Positions 14,966-23,226 of a DNA stretch of 32,755 nucleotides are shown piece by piece. Positions within the stretch are counted from its first letter, which is position 1. Each line of letters begins with the position of its first letter. The position numbers and the translations under genes were made by a program. Below the pieces are notes generated by a model that saw only the letters and a list, made by a program, of their open reading frames with translations, made no database searches and was not told the origin of the DNA. The stretch covers positions 1 through 32,755 of the forward strand of contig JAAZBB010000046.1 of assembly GCA_012514035.1 (NCBI GenBank), in the 5' to 3' direction. Source of the stretch: Lentisphaerota bacterium (lineage in GTDB: Bacteria; Verrucomicrobiota; Kiritimatiellia; CAIQIC01; Lenti-01).

Positions 14966-15877
14966 ATGACTTCGCCGACCATCCGGGAACTCTTCGCGGC
15001 ACGGCGTCAACCCACGCTGTCGCTGGAATTCTATCCGCCCAAGGATGCCCGGGGATTCGACCTGCTGGGCCAGTCTATCGAGCGCATGCGCCCCGTCCAT
15101 CCCGACTTCGTCACCTGCACCTACGGGGCCGGCGGATCGAACCGCGAATTCAGTTTCGCCGCCTGGGAACTGCTCATCCGTCTGGGACTGACCCCCGTCG
15201 TCGCCCACCTCACCTGCGTGGGCGCCTCCCGCGCGGACCTCGAATCCCAGATCCACCGCATCTACGACGCCGGCATCCGCAACATCATGGCCCTCCGCGG
15301 CGATCCCCCCCGCGGCGAAACCGCTTTCACCCCCGCCCCCGACGGCCTCGCCCACGCCTCCGACCTGGTCGCCCTGATCAAATCCCTGCACCCCGACATC
15401 TGCTGCGGCGTCGCCGGCTACCCCGAAACCCATCCCGAAGCGGTATCTCCCGCCGACGACCTGCGCCATTTGAAGGAAAAAATCGACGCCGGCGCCGACT
15501 TCGTCAATACCCAGCTCTTCTTCCACAACGATGTCTATTTTCAGTTCATGGACGCCGCCCGCGCCATCGGCATCACCGCCCCCATCCTGCCCGGCCTCAT
15601 GCCCGTCGCCTCCCCCGGCCAGCTCGACCGCGCCATCGGCTTTTCCCGCGCCACCGCCCCTGCCGCCCTCCGCGACGCCCTCCAAGTGCCCGATCCCGAG
15701 GCCGCCCGCACCGCCGGCATCCAATGGATGGTCAACCAGATCAACGGCCTCATCGCCGGCGGGGCCCCCGGCATCCACCTTTATATCCTTAACCAGGCCC
15801 ACACCGTCCTCGATCCCCGCCTCACCGCCTGCCTTGCCCACTGGCGCTCCCCCTCAACCCGGCATGCTGACCTCTGA
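14966..15877 (+). CDS. metF: Methylenetetrahydrofolate reductase
   Basis: 303-residue FAD enzyme reducing 5,10-methylene-THF to 5-methyl-THF for methionine synthesis. It is an eight-stranded beta/alpha barrel; landmarks are the catalytic E21 in S-L-E-F-Y-P-P, the F-V-T-C-T-Y-G-A-G-G segment, H-L-T-C-V, I-M-A-L-R-G-D-P-P, G-V-A-G-Y-P-E-x-H-P, and the G-A-D-F-V-N-T-Q-L-F-F segment. Length matches bacterial MetF. The ATG at 14966 fits the family N-terminus; no Shine-Dalgarno is visible, in agreement with a leaderless start. It is followed after 25 bases by rmlD, so folate and rhamnose genes may share a transcript. Confidence 0.96.
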   Translation: MTSPTIRELFAARRQPTLSLEFYPPKDARGFDLLGQSIERMRPVHPDFVTCTYGAGGSNREFSFAAWELLIRLGLTPVVAHLTCVGASRADLESQIHRIYDAGIRNIMALRGDPPRGETAFTPAPDGLAHASDLVALIKSLHPDICCGVAGYPETHPEAVSPADDLRHLKEKIDAGADFVNTQLFFHNDVYFQFMDAARAIGITAPILPGLMPVASPGQLDRAIGFSRATAPAALRDALQVPDPEAARTAGIQWMVNQINGLIAGGAPGIHLYILNQAHTVLDPRLTACLAHWRSPSTRHADL

Positions 15878-15902
15878 CTTTTCTTAAAGAAAGGACCGCA
15901 AC

Positions 15903-16778
15903 ATGAAAATCCTCGTCACCGGCGGATTGGGCCAACTGGGCTGGGATTGCCGTGAAGTGTTCGCCGAGCACGAAGTCCTCGCCCTCGACCTGCCCAACCT
16001 CGACATCACCGACCCCGACAGCGTCGACGGCATCCTCAACCTATGGAAGCCCGATGTGCTGGTCAACTGCGCCGCCTACACCGCCGTTGATCGCGCCGAA
16101 ACCGATGTCGCCAAGTCCTGGCACGTGAACCGCGACGGCCCGGCCCTGCTCGCCTCCCGCGCCAAGGCCCACGGCATCTTCCTCGTCCATGTCTCCACCG
16201 ACTACGTCTTCGACGGGACGCGGCCCGTTCCGCAGCCCTATGTCGAGACCGACGCACCCAATCCCGTCAGCGTCTACGGCAAGAGCAAACTTGCCGGCGA
16301 GCGCGAGATCCAGGAACGCGATCCACGCCACGCCATTCTGCGCACGGCCTGGCTCTATGGTTCCCACGGCTACAACTTCCTCAAAACCATCCTGCGCCGG
16401 GCCGCCAACGAACCCCAGAAAGGACTGCGCGTCGTGAATGACCAGTTCGGCACCCCCACCTGGTCCCGCCGCCTCGCCAAGCAGATCCTGGCCGTGGCCG
16501 AAGCCGACGCCGCCGGACTGTTCCACGCCTCCGGCGAAGGCTTTTGCTCCTGGTACGACTTCGCCAAGGAATTCATCTCCGCCATGCGGTTGGATTGCGA
16601 GGTGCGCCCCTGCACCACGGCCGACTATCCGACCCCCTCCGTCCGGCCCGCCAATTCCATCCTCGAAAACGCCAATCTCAAGAAGGCGGGCCTTCACGTC
16701 ATGCAGGACTGGCGCGAGGACCTGCGCGAATATGCCCGGCGCTACCGCGAACCGCTCCTCAACGAAGTCCGGAATTGA
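15903..16778 (+). CDS. rmlD: dTDP-4-dehydrorhamnose reductase
   Basis: 291-residue SDR enzyme catalysing the last step of dTDP-L-rhamnose synthesis with NAD(P)H. The nucleotide-binding motif is T-G-G-L-G-Q-L-G (6-13); the catalytic group is T99 in H-V-S-T-D-Y-V-F-D-G with Y125 and K129 in V-Y-G-K-S-K. An AAAGGA ribosome site precedes the ATG. The rmlB gene follows after four bases. rmlA and rmlC, needed for the whole pathway, are not in the window. Rhamnose would feed an O-antigen or capsule. Confidence 0.95.
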   Translation: MKILVTGGLGQLGWDCREVFAEHEVLALDLPNLDITDPDSVDGILNLWKPDVLVNCAAYTAVDRAETDVAKSWHVNRDGPALLASRAKAHGIFLVHVSTDYVFDGTRPVPQPYVETDAPNPVSVYGKSKLAGEREIQERDPRHAILRTAWLYGSHGYNFLKTILRRAANEPQKGLRVVNDQFGTPTWSRRLAKQILAVAEADAAGLFHASGEGFCSWYDFAKEFISAMRLDCEVRPCTTADYPTPSVRPANSILENANLKKAGLHVMQDWREDLREYARRYREPLLNEVRN

Positions 16779-16782
16779 ACCC

Positions 16783-17847
16783 ATGCCGCGCGCATTCCGC
16801 AACCTGATGGTCACCGGCGGCGCCGGCTTCATCGGCGTCAACTTCATCCGCTGGCTGTGCGACCGGCCGGATTTCACCGGCCATGTCATCAACGTCGACC
16901 TGCTCACGTATGCCGGCAACCCCCTTTCCCTCCTCGGCGTGGCCGAACGCTTCGGACCCCGCTATCACTTCATCAAGGCCGACATCTGCGACGCCCTCCG
17001 GATCGCGGAAATCATCGCAACCTACGAAATCGACGCCATCGTACACTTCGCGGCCGAAAGCCACGTGGACCGCTCCATCGCGGCTCCCGACGCCTTCGTC
17101 CGCACCAATATCCTCGGCACCTATACCTTGTTGCAGGCCGCCCGCGAGCATGCCGATCAAATTCAGCTCTTCCACCACATCTCCACCGACGAAGTGTTCG
17201 GCTCCCTCGGAAAACGAGGCGCGTTCACCGAAAAAACTCCCTACGCCCCCAACTCTCCCTATTCCGCCTCCAAGGCCGCCAGTGACCATCTCGTCCGGGC
17301 CTTTCATGAGACCTACGGCCTGCCCACCACGCTCTCCAACTGCTCCAACAACTACGGTCCCTTCCAGTTCCCTGAAAAACTCATCCCCCTGATGATTTTG
17401 AATGCCCGCGAAGGCAAGCCGCTGCCCGTCTACGGCGACGGCCTGAACGTGCGCGACTGGCTCTTCGTCGCCGACCACTGTTCCGCCATTTGGCGCGTCA
17501 TGCAGGAGGCCAAGCCGGGATCCACCTACAACGTCGGCGGACGCAACGAACTGCCCAACCTCCGCGTCGTCGAAAAAATCTGCGACCTGGTGGACCAGAA
17601 AGCCCCGCCGCTTGCAGACGGCAAACCCCGCCGTTCCCTCATCACCTTCGTCAAGGACCGCCCCGGCCACGACCGCCGCTATGCCATCAATTGCGCCAAA
17701 ATCGAGCGTGATCTCGGCTGGCGCCCCGCCGAAACCTGGGAAACCGGATTTGAGCGCACCGTGGACTGGTACCTGAAAAACGCCGAATGGTGCGATCAGG
17801 TCCGCTCCGGCGAATACCAGAAATGGATCGCCACCCATTACGGCTGA
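16783..17847 (+). CDS. rmlB: dTDP-glucose 4,6-dehydratase
   Basis: 354-residue SDR enzyme making dTDP-4-keto-6-deoxyglucose. Landmarks: V-T-G-G-A-G-F-I-G (10-18), A-A-E-S-H-V-D-R-S-I (90-99), the catalytic T135-D136-E137 in H-I-S-T-D-E-V-F-G, and Y160/K164 in Y-S-A-S-K. It also has N-N-Y-G-P-F-Q-F-P-E-K-L-I-P and D-R-P-G-H-D-R-R-Y, both typical of RmlB. The ATG at 16783 comes four bases after rmlD; longer in-frame starts lie inside rmlD. The tail W-I-A-T-H-Y-G is complete. Confidence 0.97.
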   Translation: MPRAFRNLMVTGGAGFIGVNFIRWLCDRPDFTGHVINVDLLTYAGNPLSLLGVAERFGPRYHFIKADICDALRIAEIIATYEIDAIVHFAAESHVDRSIAAPDAFVRTNILGTYTLLQAAREHADQIQLFHHISTDEVFGSLGKRGAFTEKTPYAPNSPYSASKAASDHLVRAFHETYGLPTTLSNCSNNYGPFQFPEKLIPLMILNAREGKPLPVYGDGLNVRDWLFVADHCSAIWRVMQEAKPGSTYNVGGRNELPNLRVVEKICDLVDQKAPPLADGKPRRSLITFVKDRPGHDRRYAINCAKIERDLGWRPAETWETGFERTVDWYLKNAEWCDQVRSGEYQKWIATHYG

Positions 17848-17889
17848 TTTTCCGGAAGACCGACGCAACACAACCTGGACCCGACTCCC

Positions 17890-18435
17890 GTGACTTGGGA
17901 TTGTAAATCTGCGCTTCTGGTCCTCATCAGGCGGTTCCTGCCCGCCCTGGCGGCCTTGGTGCTGGGCGTCTGGATCCTGCTCCGCGCCACCAATCCCATC
18001 CAAATGCTGGTGGGATTGCTCTTCTTCCTGGTCGCTGCCATTCTCGTGGCTGGCCCCATCGCCCGCCTGCTGGCCGAGCCAACCGGAAACCTCTTCTGGC
18101 CCCGGAGATATTACAACAAGCCCCAGCCAATGTACGGCATCCCCCAGTCCCGCCGCGCCAAAGGCCAGTTGGAAGAAGCCCTGGCTGAATATGAAAAAAT
18201 CGCCGCCGACCATCCGGACGAAGTCCGCCCCTATTTGGAAATGATCGACGTCGCCATCCACGACCTCCGGGACGCCGACCGCGCCAACGCCATCTTCCAA
18301 AACGGCCTCGCGCGCCTGAAGAACGCCGACGACAAGGACCTGCTGGCCAAGACCTATGCCGAAATCCGGACGCGACTTGACACCCGCCCGCTCCATCCTC
18401 CCATCGCCCTCCCGCCTCCGCATTCCGGCCGTTGA
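17890..18435 (+). CDS. Membrane protein with TPR-like helices, hypothetical
   Basis: 181-residue protein. Residues about 12-33 and 37-58 are two membrane segments; residues about 88-155 are helical and resemble tetratricopeptide units (R-A-K-G-Q-L-E-E-A-L-A-E-Y-E-K-I-A). A Pro/His-rich tail follows. The start GTG at 17890 has no ribosome site; an in-frame ATG at 18004 would remove the first membrane helix. The first codons fall in a stretch (17890-17935) that looks like repeat-derived sequence, so the true N-terminus is uncertain. It sits 42 bases after rmlB and is probably cotranscribed. A scaffold role at the inner membrane is possible; the function is unknown. Confidence 0.65.
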   Translation: MTWDCKSALLVLIRRFLPALAALVLGVWILLRATNPIQMLVGLLFFLVAAILVAGPIARLLAEPTGNLFWPRRYYNKPQPMYGIPQSRRAKGQLEEALAEYEKIAADHPDEVRPYLEMIDVAIHDLRDADRANAIFQNGLARLKNADDKDLLAKTYAEIRTRLDTRPLHPPIALPPPHSGR

Positions 18436-18505
18436 AACGGACCGCCGCCGACCAAGCCCCCCTAGGCTTGCCCTATAAATGAATCAAGCACCTTTAAATA
18501 ACTAA

Positions 18506-18536
18506 ATATTAACTTGCATTTTATGCAAGTTAATAT
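18506..18536. promoter_or_regulatory. 13-bp inverted repeat, probable AbiE operator with embedded promoter
   Basis: Perfect arms 18506-18518 and 18524-18536 around a 5-nt loop, in an AT-rich patch, ending 14 bases before the abiEi start. The right arm contains TAATAT (18531-18536) and the left arm TTAACT (18509-18514), a possible -10/-35 pair with 16-base spacing, so a dimer bound here would block RNA polymerase. AbiEi antitoxins are known to repress their own operon through inverted repeats, which fits. The remainder of the 18436-18550 gap has no gene. Confidence 0.6.
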
Positions 18537-18550
18537 AGACATATTGACAA

Positions 18551-19093
18551 ATGCAACCCATCCGCCAACTGGAACGCCTGCTGGCTGATCTGGCGACGCC
18601 GGAACACTATTTGTTCTCCGCTTCCGATTTCAAATCCGCCTGTCCGCCCACCACCGATTTGTTTGTCCTGTTGAGCCGCGCCGCCAAGTCCGGTATTCTC
18701 CGGCGCGTCTGCCGCGGAATCTATCTCTATCCCCGCGTGGATTACCCCCGCGGCCGCGTCCTCTTCCACGCCGCCGCCCTCTTGCGGGCCAATGCGTTCA
18801 ACTACATCAGCCTCGAAACGGCCCTCAGCGATGCCGGCATCATTTCCCAGATCCCGATGGACCGCATCACGCTGATGTCCTCGGGCTGCGGCAACGTGAT
18901 TTCCTGCGGCGAGTTCGGCCGCATCGAATTCGTCCACACGGTGCGGAGCCCCGAAAATCTCGCTGACCAGCTTTCCTACGATGCCGCCTGCCGCTTGTGG
19001 CGGGCCTCGCCGGCCCTGGCCTTGCGCGACATGCGCGCCACCCGCCGCGATCTGAGTCTCATCAATCCCGAGGTCGCCCATGAACTTGTTTGA
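18551..19093 (+). CDS. abiEi: AbiEi-family antitoxin (type IV toxin-antitoxin)
   Basis: 180-residue protein. Residues about 20-70 form a winged-helix DNA-binding domain, with R-A-A-K-S-G-I-L-R-R-V-C-R-G-I-Y-L-Y-P at its end; the rest is the antitoxin domain with the N-Y-I-S-L-E-T-A-L-S-D-A-G-I-I segment. In characterised systems AbiEi represses the operon and neutralises the toxin without direct complex formation (type IV). Its last 14 bases overlap the toxin gene, the usual arrangement. No Shine-Dalgarno is visible. Codon usage and G+C look like the rest of the window, so any transfer was from a similar genome or is old. Confidence 0.9.
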   Translation: MQPIRQLERLLADLATPEHYLFSASDFKSACPPTTDLFVLLSRAAKSGILRRVCRGIYLYPRVDYPRGRVLFHAAALLRANAFNYISLETALSDAGIISQIPMDRITLMSSGCGNVISCGEFGRIEFVHTVRSPENLADQLSYDAACRLWRASPALALRDMRATRRDLSLINPEVAHELV

Positions 19094-19952
19094 CCAACTG
19101 ACCGACGAGGCCCTGCGTAACGTACCCGGCCATGCCCCCCTCCGCGCCGTCGTCGAAAAGGAACTCCTGCACCACGACATCCTGCGCGAAATGAACGCCG
19201 CCGGCCTGCTTTCCTCCCTGACGTTCATCGACGGCACCTGTCTACGCGCCTGCTACGGCTCCGCCCGCTTGAGCGAAGACCTCGACTTCACCGGCGGCGC
19301 CGATTTCACCCGCGAGACCCTCGCGGCCCTCGCCGACACCCTGGTGCGCACCCTCGAAGCCAAATATTCCCTCCGTGTCCGTGTCGCCGAACCCGTCAAG
19401 GTTTCAGCCGGCGTGGACACATGGAAACTTGCTATCCTCACCCATCCGGGCCGCCGCGACCTGCCTCCCCAGCGCATCCACGTGGATGTCTGCGCCATCC
19501 CCAGCCACGACCGCCGGCCCATGATGCTCCGCAATCCCTACGGCGTGGACATGGGCACCTCCGGCTTGATCCTCCAGGCCCAGAGCCGCGAAGAAATCCT
19601 CGCCGACAAAATCATCGCCCTCGCCTTCCGCCCCAACCGCCTCAAGAACCGCGACCTGTGGGACATCGCCTGGCTCAAGCAACAGGGCGTCGAACTACCT
19701 GCCGCCCTCATCCCCCTCAAAATCGCCGACCTCCGCCAAACCCCGGCAGTTTTCGCTTCCGAGTTACAGTCCCGCCTCGCCGCTTTGAAAACCGACCCCG
19801 CCCTCTGCACCGCCTTCGTCGTCGAAATGCAGCGCTTCCTACCCTCCCGCCTCGCCGACGAAACCGTCGCTCAAGAACCCTACTGGACCTACCTCCTCAA
19901 CCTCCTCGACGAAGAATCCCGCCGCGCTCTCTCCGCCTTGCCCCCCGCTTGA
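19080..19952 (+). CDS. abiEii: AbiEii/AbiGii-family nucleotidyltransferase toxin
   Basis: 290-residue protein of the nucleotidyltransferase superfamily. The signature spans residues 50-70: I-D-G-T-C-L-R-A-C-Y-G then R-L-S-E-D-L-D-F, giving G52-T53 and the D67-x-D69 metal pair. A later conserved segment reads L-A-D-K-I-I-A-L-A-F-R then R-L-K-N-R-D-L-W-D-I (about residues 179-199). The usual GGT is DGT here, which I believe occurs in a known branch. Related toxins transfer nucleotides (GTP for AbiEii) and cause growth arrest, often as phage abortive infection. All motif residues are intact, so it should be active. No other defence genes lie nearby. Confidence 0.92.
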   Translation: MNLFDQLTDEALRNVPGHAPLRAVVEKELLHHDILREMNAAGLLSSLTFIDGTCLRACYGSARLSEDLDFTGGADFTRETLAALADTLVRTLEAKYSLRVRVAEPVKVSAGVDTWKLAILTHPGRRDLPPQRIHVDVCAIPSHDRRPMMLRNPYGVDMGTSGLILQAQSREEILADKIIALAFRPNRLKNRDLWDIAWLKQQGVELPAALIPLKIADLRQTPAVFASELQSRLAALKTDPALCTAFVVEMQRFLPSRLADETVAQEPYWTYLLNLLDEESRRALSALPPA

Positions 19953-19974
19953 TCGGTAATTCCAAAAATCCTTC

Positions 19975-20044
19975 AACGCAAAAGACGCCAGCGGCGCAAA
20001 AGGAACGCCAGCGGCCAAGGCAAAGTCGTCTCGCGCGAGACGAC
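19975..20044. repeat. 39-bp dispersed repeat copy plus 20-bp palindrome
   Basis: Positions 19975-20013 match, in inverted orientation, positions 23051-23089 (32 of 39 bases by my alignment); within it GCAAAAG...CGCCAGCGG occurs twice in tandem (19978-19995, 19996-20015). At 20025-20044 is a perfect palindrome, GTCGTCTCGCGCGAGACGAC, related to one at 24541-24561. The rest of the gap between abiEii and the delta-60 gene has no ORF worth calling. Confidence 0.6.
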
Positions 20045-20150
20045 CGGGGCTGCAGCCGGAGCATGGGCAACTTGCCTGCATCCTGCCCTTCCCTCTCCCC
20101 GCCCTCCCCCGCGAGCCGGCCCCGGGAAAACCAAAAACATGATTTCATAG

Positions 20151-20195
20151 GACTGACCCCTTCACGAGTTAACTTCTAACTCAAGGGCTGACCCC
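20151..20195. repeat. CTGACCCC direct repeats with hairpin at the 3' end of the delta-60 gene
   Basis: ACTGACCCC (20152-20160) and GCTGACCCC (20187-20195) flank a GAGTTA/TAACTC hairpin (20166-20171 with 20177-20182). The second copy lies within the last codons of the minus-strand gene, and the hairpin touches its stop. The pattern recalls repeats left by REP-associated (RAYT) transposition. No T-run follows, so a terminator role is doubtful. Confidence 0.4.
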
Positions 20196-22865
20196 GGCGG
20201 GGCGGCAGCGCACCCGGTAAAAACCGGCGGGTTGAACCCCAAGATATTCCAGCAGCAGCCCGGAGGAATCCTGGGCGATGGCAACCTCATCCATGCCCGC
20301 CGTGCGCCAGTTTTCCATGTCGACCGAGGTTTCCACCACGTAGTCCGTGTCCTCGGCCGCCGGATTGATCGGCAAGCGGAAGGTGTGCGGCACTCCCGGA
20401 GCGGCAGACAGATAGCCGCGCGGTTGGCCGGCAACCGACGGGTCCAGCCCCAGCGCGTAGCTTCCCCAACGACGCGGCAGGGCTTCCGCCTGTTCTTCTT
20501 CGTCCTCCTCGCGCCATTCCGGAAACAACGCGTCCAGCCATTCTTCGAATGTGTTGATTTGCCCCAAGGACAGCTTGGCCAACCCCGGCATGGATTCTCC
20601 GCCGACGTGGCTGAAATTTCCACCCACCAGCAGCGCATCTTCGGCAGGCAGCGGCAACATCGAGGACATGCCCGCGGCCGCCGACCGGTTTGGCAGCGTT
20701 GGCGGCACTAGCTGTCCATCGCGCAGCACCCATTGCAGGCCGGGGGCGGCGGGCACAACCCGGAACAGTTCCGCCGCCTGGAACGTCGGGTCCACGCGTC
20801 CATCCGGCAGCAACCGCACCAGCGTTTGCCCGCCCGCGCTGGTGTGCAAATTTCCGGAAACGATCCAGCATCCGCCCGGGACGGGTGTTGCCTGATGTAT
20901 CCGCGTGCCATCCTGAAATTCGGTGCGGAACATGGCATCCAGCCCGGTTTGCAGGTCCATCAAGACAAGTTGTTGCGCATTTTCTTCCCAGGCGACCAGC
21001 AGCAACCGGCCATCCGGCAACTCCAGGAATGGAGTGGCGTTGGAGGGGAAAGGCAATTCCCGCGCGAACGCGCCATTGGCGGCATACAGGGCTCCACTCG
21101 CAATCATCCGGTCGTCAGAGAGCACAAAAATGGAGCTGTATCGGTAGGGATCAATCGCCAGGGCGAATCCCGTATCCTCCGAACCATCCGCGTACAGGCG
21201 CTGCCGGACGTTCGGCCACACGTCGCCCGCATCCACTTGATACTGGATCAGGAATCCGCCGTCCGACAACGGGCTCACGCCAAAGTTCCCGATGAAGGCC
21301 GCTGACGCCATGGCGCCGGAGGACCCGTCCCAAAAGAACCACGAGCCTGCCGGCACGTAGCGCGGCGAATCCGGATCCACCGAGCCGTCGCGCAACAGCC
21401 GGATCAGCCGCGTTTGCGTGGCGTCCGGAAACACGTGGCAAGCGCCCAGCGCCAACACCAGCGACTGGCCGTCGCGTGCCATCTGCACGGACAGGACCGG
21501 CGGCAAATCCGTCGGCGGCTGGAACGAGGCGTCCTGTTCCAAGTCCGAATCCAGCACGCGCAACACCACGGAACCATCTTGCGCACGCGGGCGATTTTCC
21601 CGGATCACGATTCCGCCGTCGGCAAATTGCCCGACGATCGCAATGTCGGGTTCGCCGATCACCGCCGGGATTTGCCAGCCAGGATCGGGCGTTCCATCGG
21701 CTTGGATGCGGCGGAGGCCGCCCAGCTGGATTCGTCCATCCGGGAGCACTTGCGGCGAATCGGAACCCAGCGGCACACAAAAAGCCGGATCCGGCTCTCC
21801 ATCGGGGCGAATACGAATCAACACGTTCTTCTGCTGCTCCGCCAGGCAGGCATCGAGTTCCGTCGCCACCCGGTTGCACAGCAACGATCCATCCGCCTCT
21901 TCGACCACCACCAGCGGAATGCCCCGGGGCAGGTGGACGCCATGCGACCGCACGAGCAGCCCGTCCGCATCGTACAGGCCGATTCCATAGCTCCGGTGGG
22001 TTGGGCTTGGCCACAACCACTCGCCATAAAAATACACGCCCACCAGCCGAAAACCTCCGCCCGCCCGCGCCGCAATCGAGTAATGATTGTATTCCGGCAA
22101 TTCCAACGGTTCAAACGACGAGTCCAAAATGCCATCCTCGTCCACTCTGAACAGCGTATATCGCGAGTCTTCCCAATCCCACACCGTCTGTTCCGGCTGT
22201 TCCGGCACCACTTGCCCCAGAATCCAAATCCGCCCCGCGCTGGCCGGAACCGCACCGTACAGCGCCATGGGCCACCCCTCCTGCGAGGACAAAATGATCG
22301 GCTCGATGGTGTCCGAATCGTACGCCTCCAGATGCCGCCCGCTCGCCTCGCCCCGGACGACGTATAGGCGGTTTGATGTCTCAAATAACCCCTCAATTGA
22401 TCCTGCGGCCGGCAGCAAGGCAGAAAACCGTGGATCGAGCGCACCCGCCTGATCATAGGCCAGGATTTGTCCGCCTACCGCATGGAGCAGCGTTCCATCG
22501 GCCATTTCGAACAACCGGCCGACGGCCACACTGGAAACCCACCCATTCAGCCAGATTGCAGGCACTCCGCTAACGTCCACCGCCGCCGGCTGGAATGCAG
22601 GATCCACCGCGCCGCCCGGAGTCAGCGTCGCCAAGCCGGGCCGCGACAAACCATCCACCGAAGAAAAATCGCCCCGCAGAACCACGCGGCCATCGGCCAG
22701 GACCAGCCAATGCCCGATGCTCCCCTGCGACAAAGGCAGTTCCGCATCCACGGGCAACGCCTCGCCCGGCACAACCCCCGCCGCCGGCAAAGAGAACCAG
22801 CCCAGCCACGCCGCCCAGCAGGCGATCCGCCAACCCGTGCAAACAAACTGCCAGCTTCTAGCCAT
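20181..22865 (-). CDS. Secreted delta-60 repeat (beta-propeller-like) protein
   Basis: 894-residue exported protein. Residues 1-30 are a signal peptide (Trp/Ala-rich, ending L-P-A-A-G). Most of the rest consists of degenerate repeats of the delta-60 type: L-A-D-G-R-V-V-L-R-G-D-F then G-L-A-T-L-T-P-G-G-A-V-D-P-A-F (first copy 54-91), with later D-G-x-x-D-P-x-F units. They suggest a beta-propeller or long beta scaffold at the cell surface. The C-terminal 130 residues have F-E-E-W-L-D-A-L-F-P and Y-A-L-G-L-D-P, a module recurring in exported PVC proteins, followed by a beta-sandwich end. ATG at 22865 is preferred for the signal peptide; an in-frame ATG at 22898 adds 11 residues. The last codons lie in a repeat (20185-20195), so the C-terminus may be altered. 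Catalysis is not suggested. Confidence 0.85.
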   Translation of the reverse strand: MARSWQFVCTGWRIACWAAWLGWFSLPAAGVVPGEALPVDAELPLSQGSIGHWLVLADGRVVLRGDFSSVDGLSRPGLATLTPGGAVDPAFQPAAVDVSGVPAIWLNGWVSSVAVGRLFEMADGTLLHAVGGQILAYDQAGALDPRFSALLPAAGSIEGLFETSNRLYVVRGEASGRHLEAYDSDTIEPIILSSQEGWPMALYGAVPASAGRIWILGQVVPEQPEQTVWDWEDSRYTLFRVDEDGILDSSFEPLELPEYNHYSIAARAGGGFRLVGVYFYGEWLWPSPTHRSYGIGLYDADGLLVRSHGVHLPRGIPLVVVEEADGSLLCNRVATELDACLAEQQKNVLIRIRPDGEPDPAFCVPLGSDSPQVLPDGRIQLGGLRRIQADGTPDPGWQIPAVIGEPDIAIVGQFADGGIVIRENRPRAQDGSVVLRVLDSDLEQDASFQPPTDLPPVLSVQMARDGQSLVLALGACHVFPDATQTRLIRLLRDGSVDPDSPRYVPAGSWFFWDGSSGAMASAAFIGNFGVSPLSDGGFLIQYQVDAGDVWPNVRQRLYADGSEDTGFALAIDPYRYSSIFVLSDDRMIASGALYAANGAFARELPFPSNATPFLELPDGRLLLVAWEENAQQLVLMDLQTGLDAMFRTEFQDGTRIHQATPVPGGCWIVSGNLHTSAGGQTLVRLLPDGRVDPTFQAAELFRVVPAAPGLQWVLRDGQLVPPTLPNRSAAAGMSSMLPLPAEDALLVGGNFSHVGGESMPGLAKLSLGQINTFEEWLDALFPEWREEDEEEQAEALPRRWGSYALGLDPSVAGQPRGYLSAAPGVPHTFRLPINPAAEDTDYVVETSVDMENWRTAGMDEVAIAQDSSGLLLEYLGVQPAGFYRVRCRPAGVSP

Positions 22866-22957
22866 GCCCCGTTTGATTCCGCCTGCACAATGTATCATCG
22901 CAGTTTGATTTCTTCCACCGAGATTCTGGTAATCCCTCGACGGCGCACGGCCCCTTC

Positions 22958-23090
22958 CTTGTTCTTTCGTGTCTTTCGCGTTTTTCGTTGTGTCCGGTTT
23001 TGTTTCCCTTTCTCCGGTTCACCGATTGCCTTCAGCCCCCCGTTCCCCCGCGCTGGCGTTTCTTTTGCACCCCTTGCGACGCTTGCGTTA
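22958..23090. repeat. Degenerate TTTCGTG tract and inverted copy of the 39-bp repeat
   Basis: 22958-22992 is a low-complexity run of CTTTCGTG/TTTTTCG words. 23051-23089 is the inverted partner of the 39-bp repeat at 19975-20013. The stretch 22866-23226 holds no gene; small frames across it are not credible. Confidence 0.5.
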
Positions 23091-23108
23091 ATGCCTTCTG
23101 CCCGGCAC

Positions 23109-23179
23109 TTTTCCATACCGTGGAAAAATATTTTCCACACTGTGGAAAAATCGCGTATGGTTTTCCACACTGTGGAAAA
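23109..23179. repeat. Three copies of the TTTTCCACA-x-TGTGGAAAA palindrome
   Basis: Copies at 23109-23127 (two changes), 23131-23149 and 23161-23179. The last two are identical 19-mers, TTTTCCACACTGTGGAAAA, with perfect 9-bp arms around one base. Starts are 22 and 30 bases apart, near two and three helical turns, so bound dimers would face about the same side. The cluster ends 47 bases before the lysA ATG. It may be an operator array for lysA; it may also be part of a dispersed repeat, since it is joined to the repeats just upstream. Confidence 0.75.
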
Positions 23180-23226
23180 CGTTCAACCCCCATTCTTAAT
23201 TCTTCATTCTTAATTCCTAATTGATT

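Noticed and set aside
18551-19952. AbiE as part of a larger defence island
   Set aside because: Neighbours are rhamnose genes and a surface protein; no restriction, CRISPR, retron or integrase genes accompany it.
23109-23179. CRISPR array
   Set aside because: Only three short palindromic units with 3- and 11-base gaps; no spacers of proper length and no cas genes.
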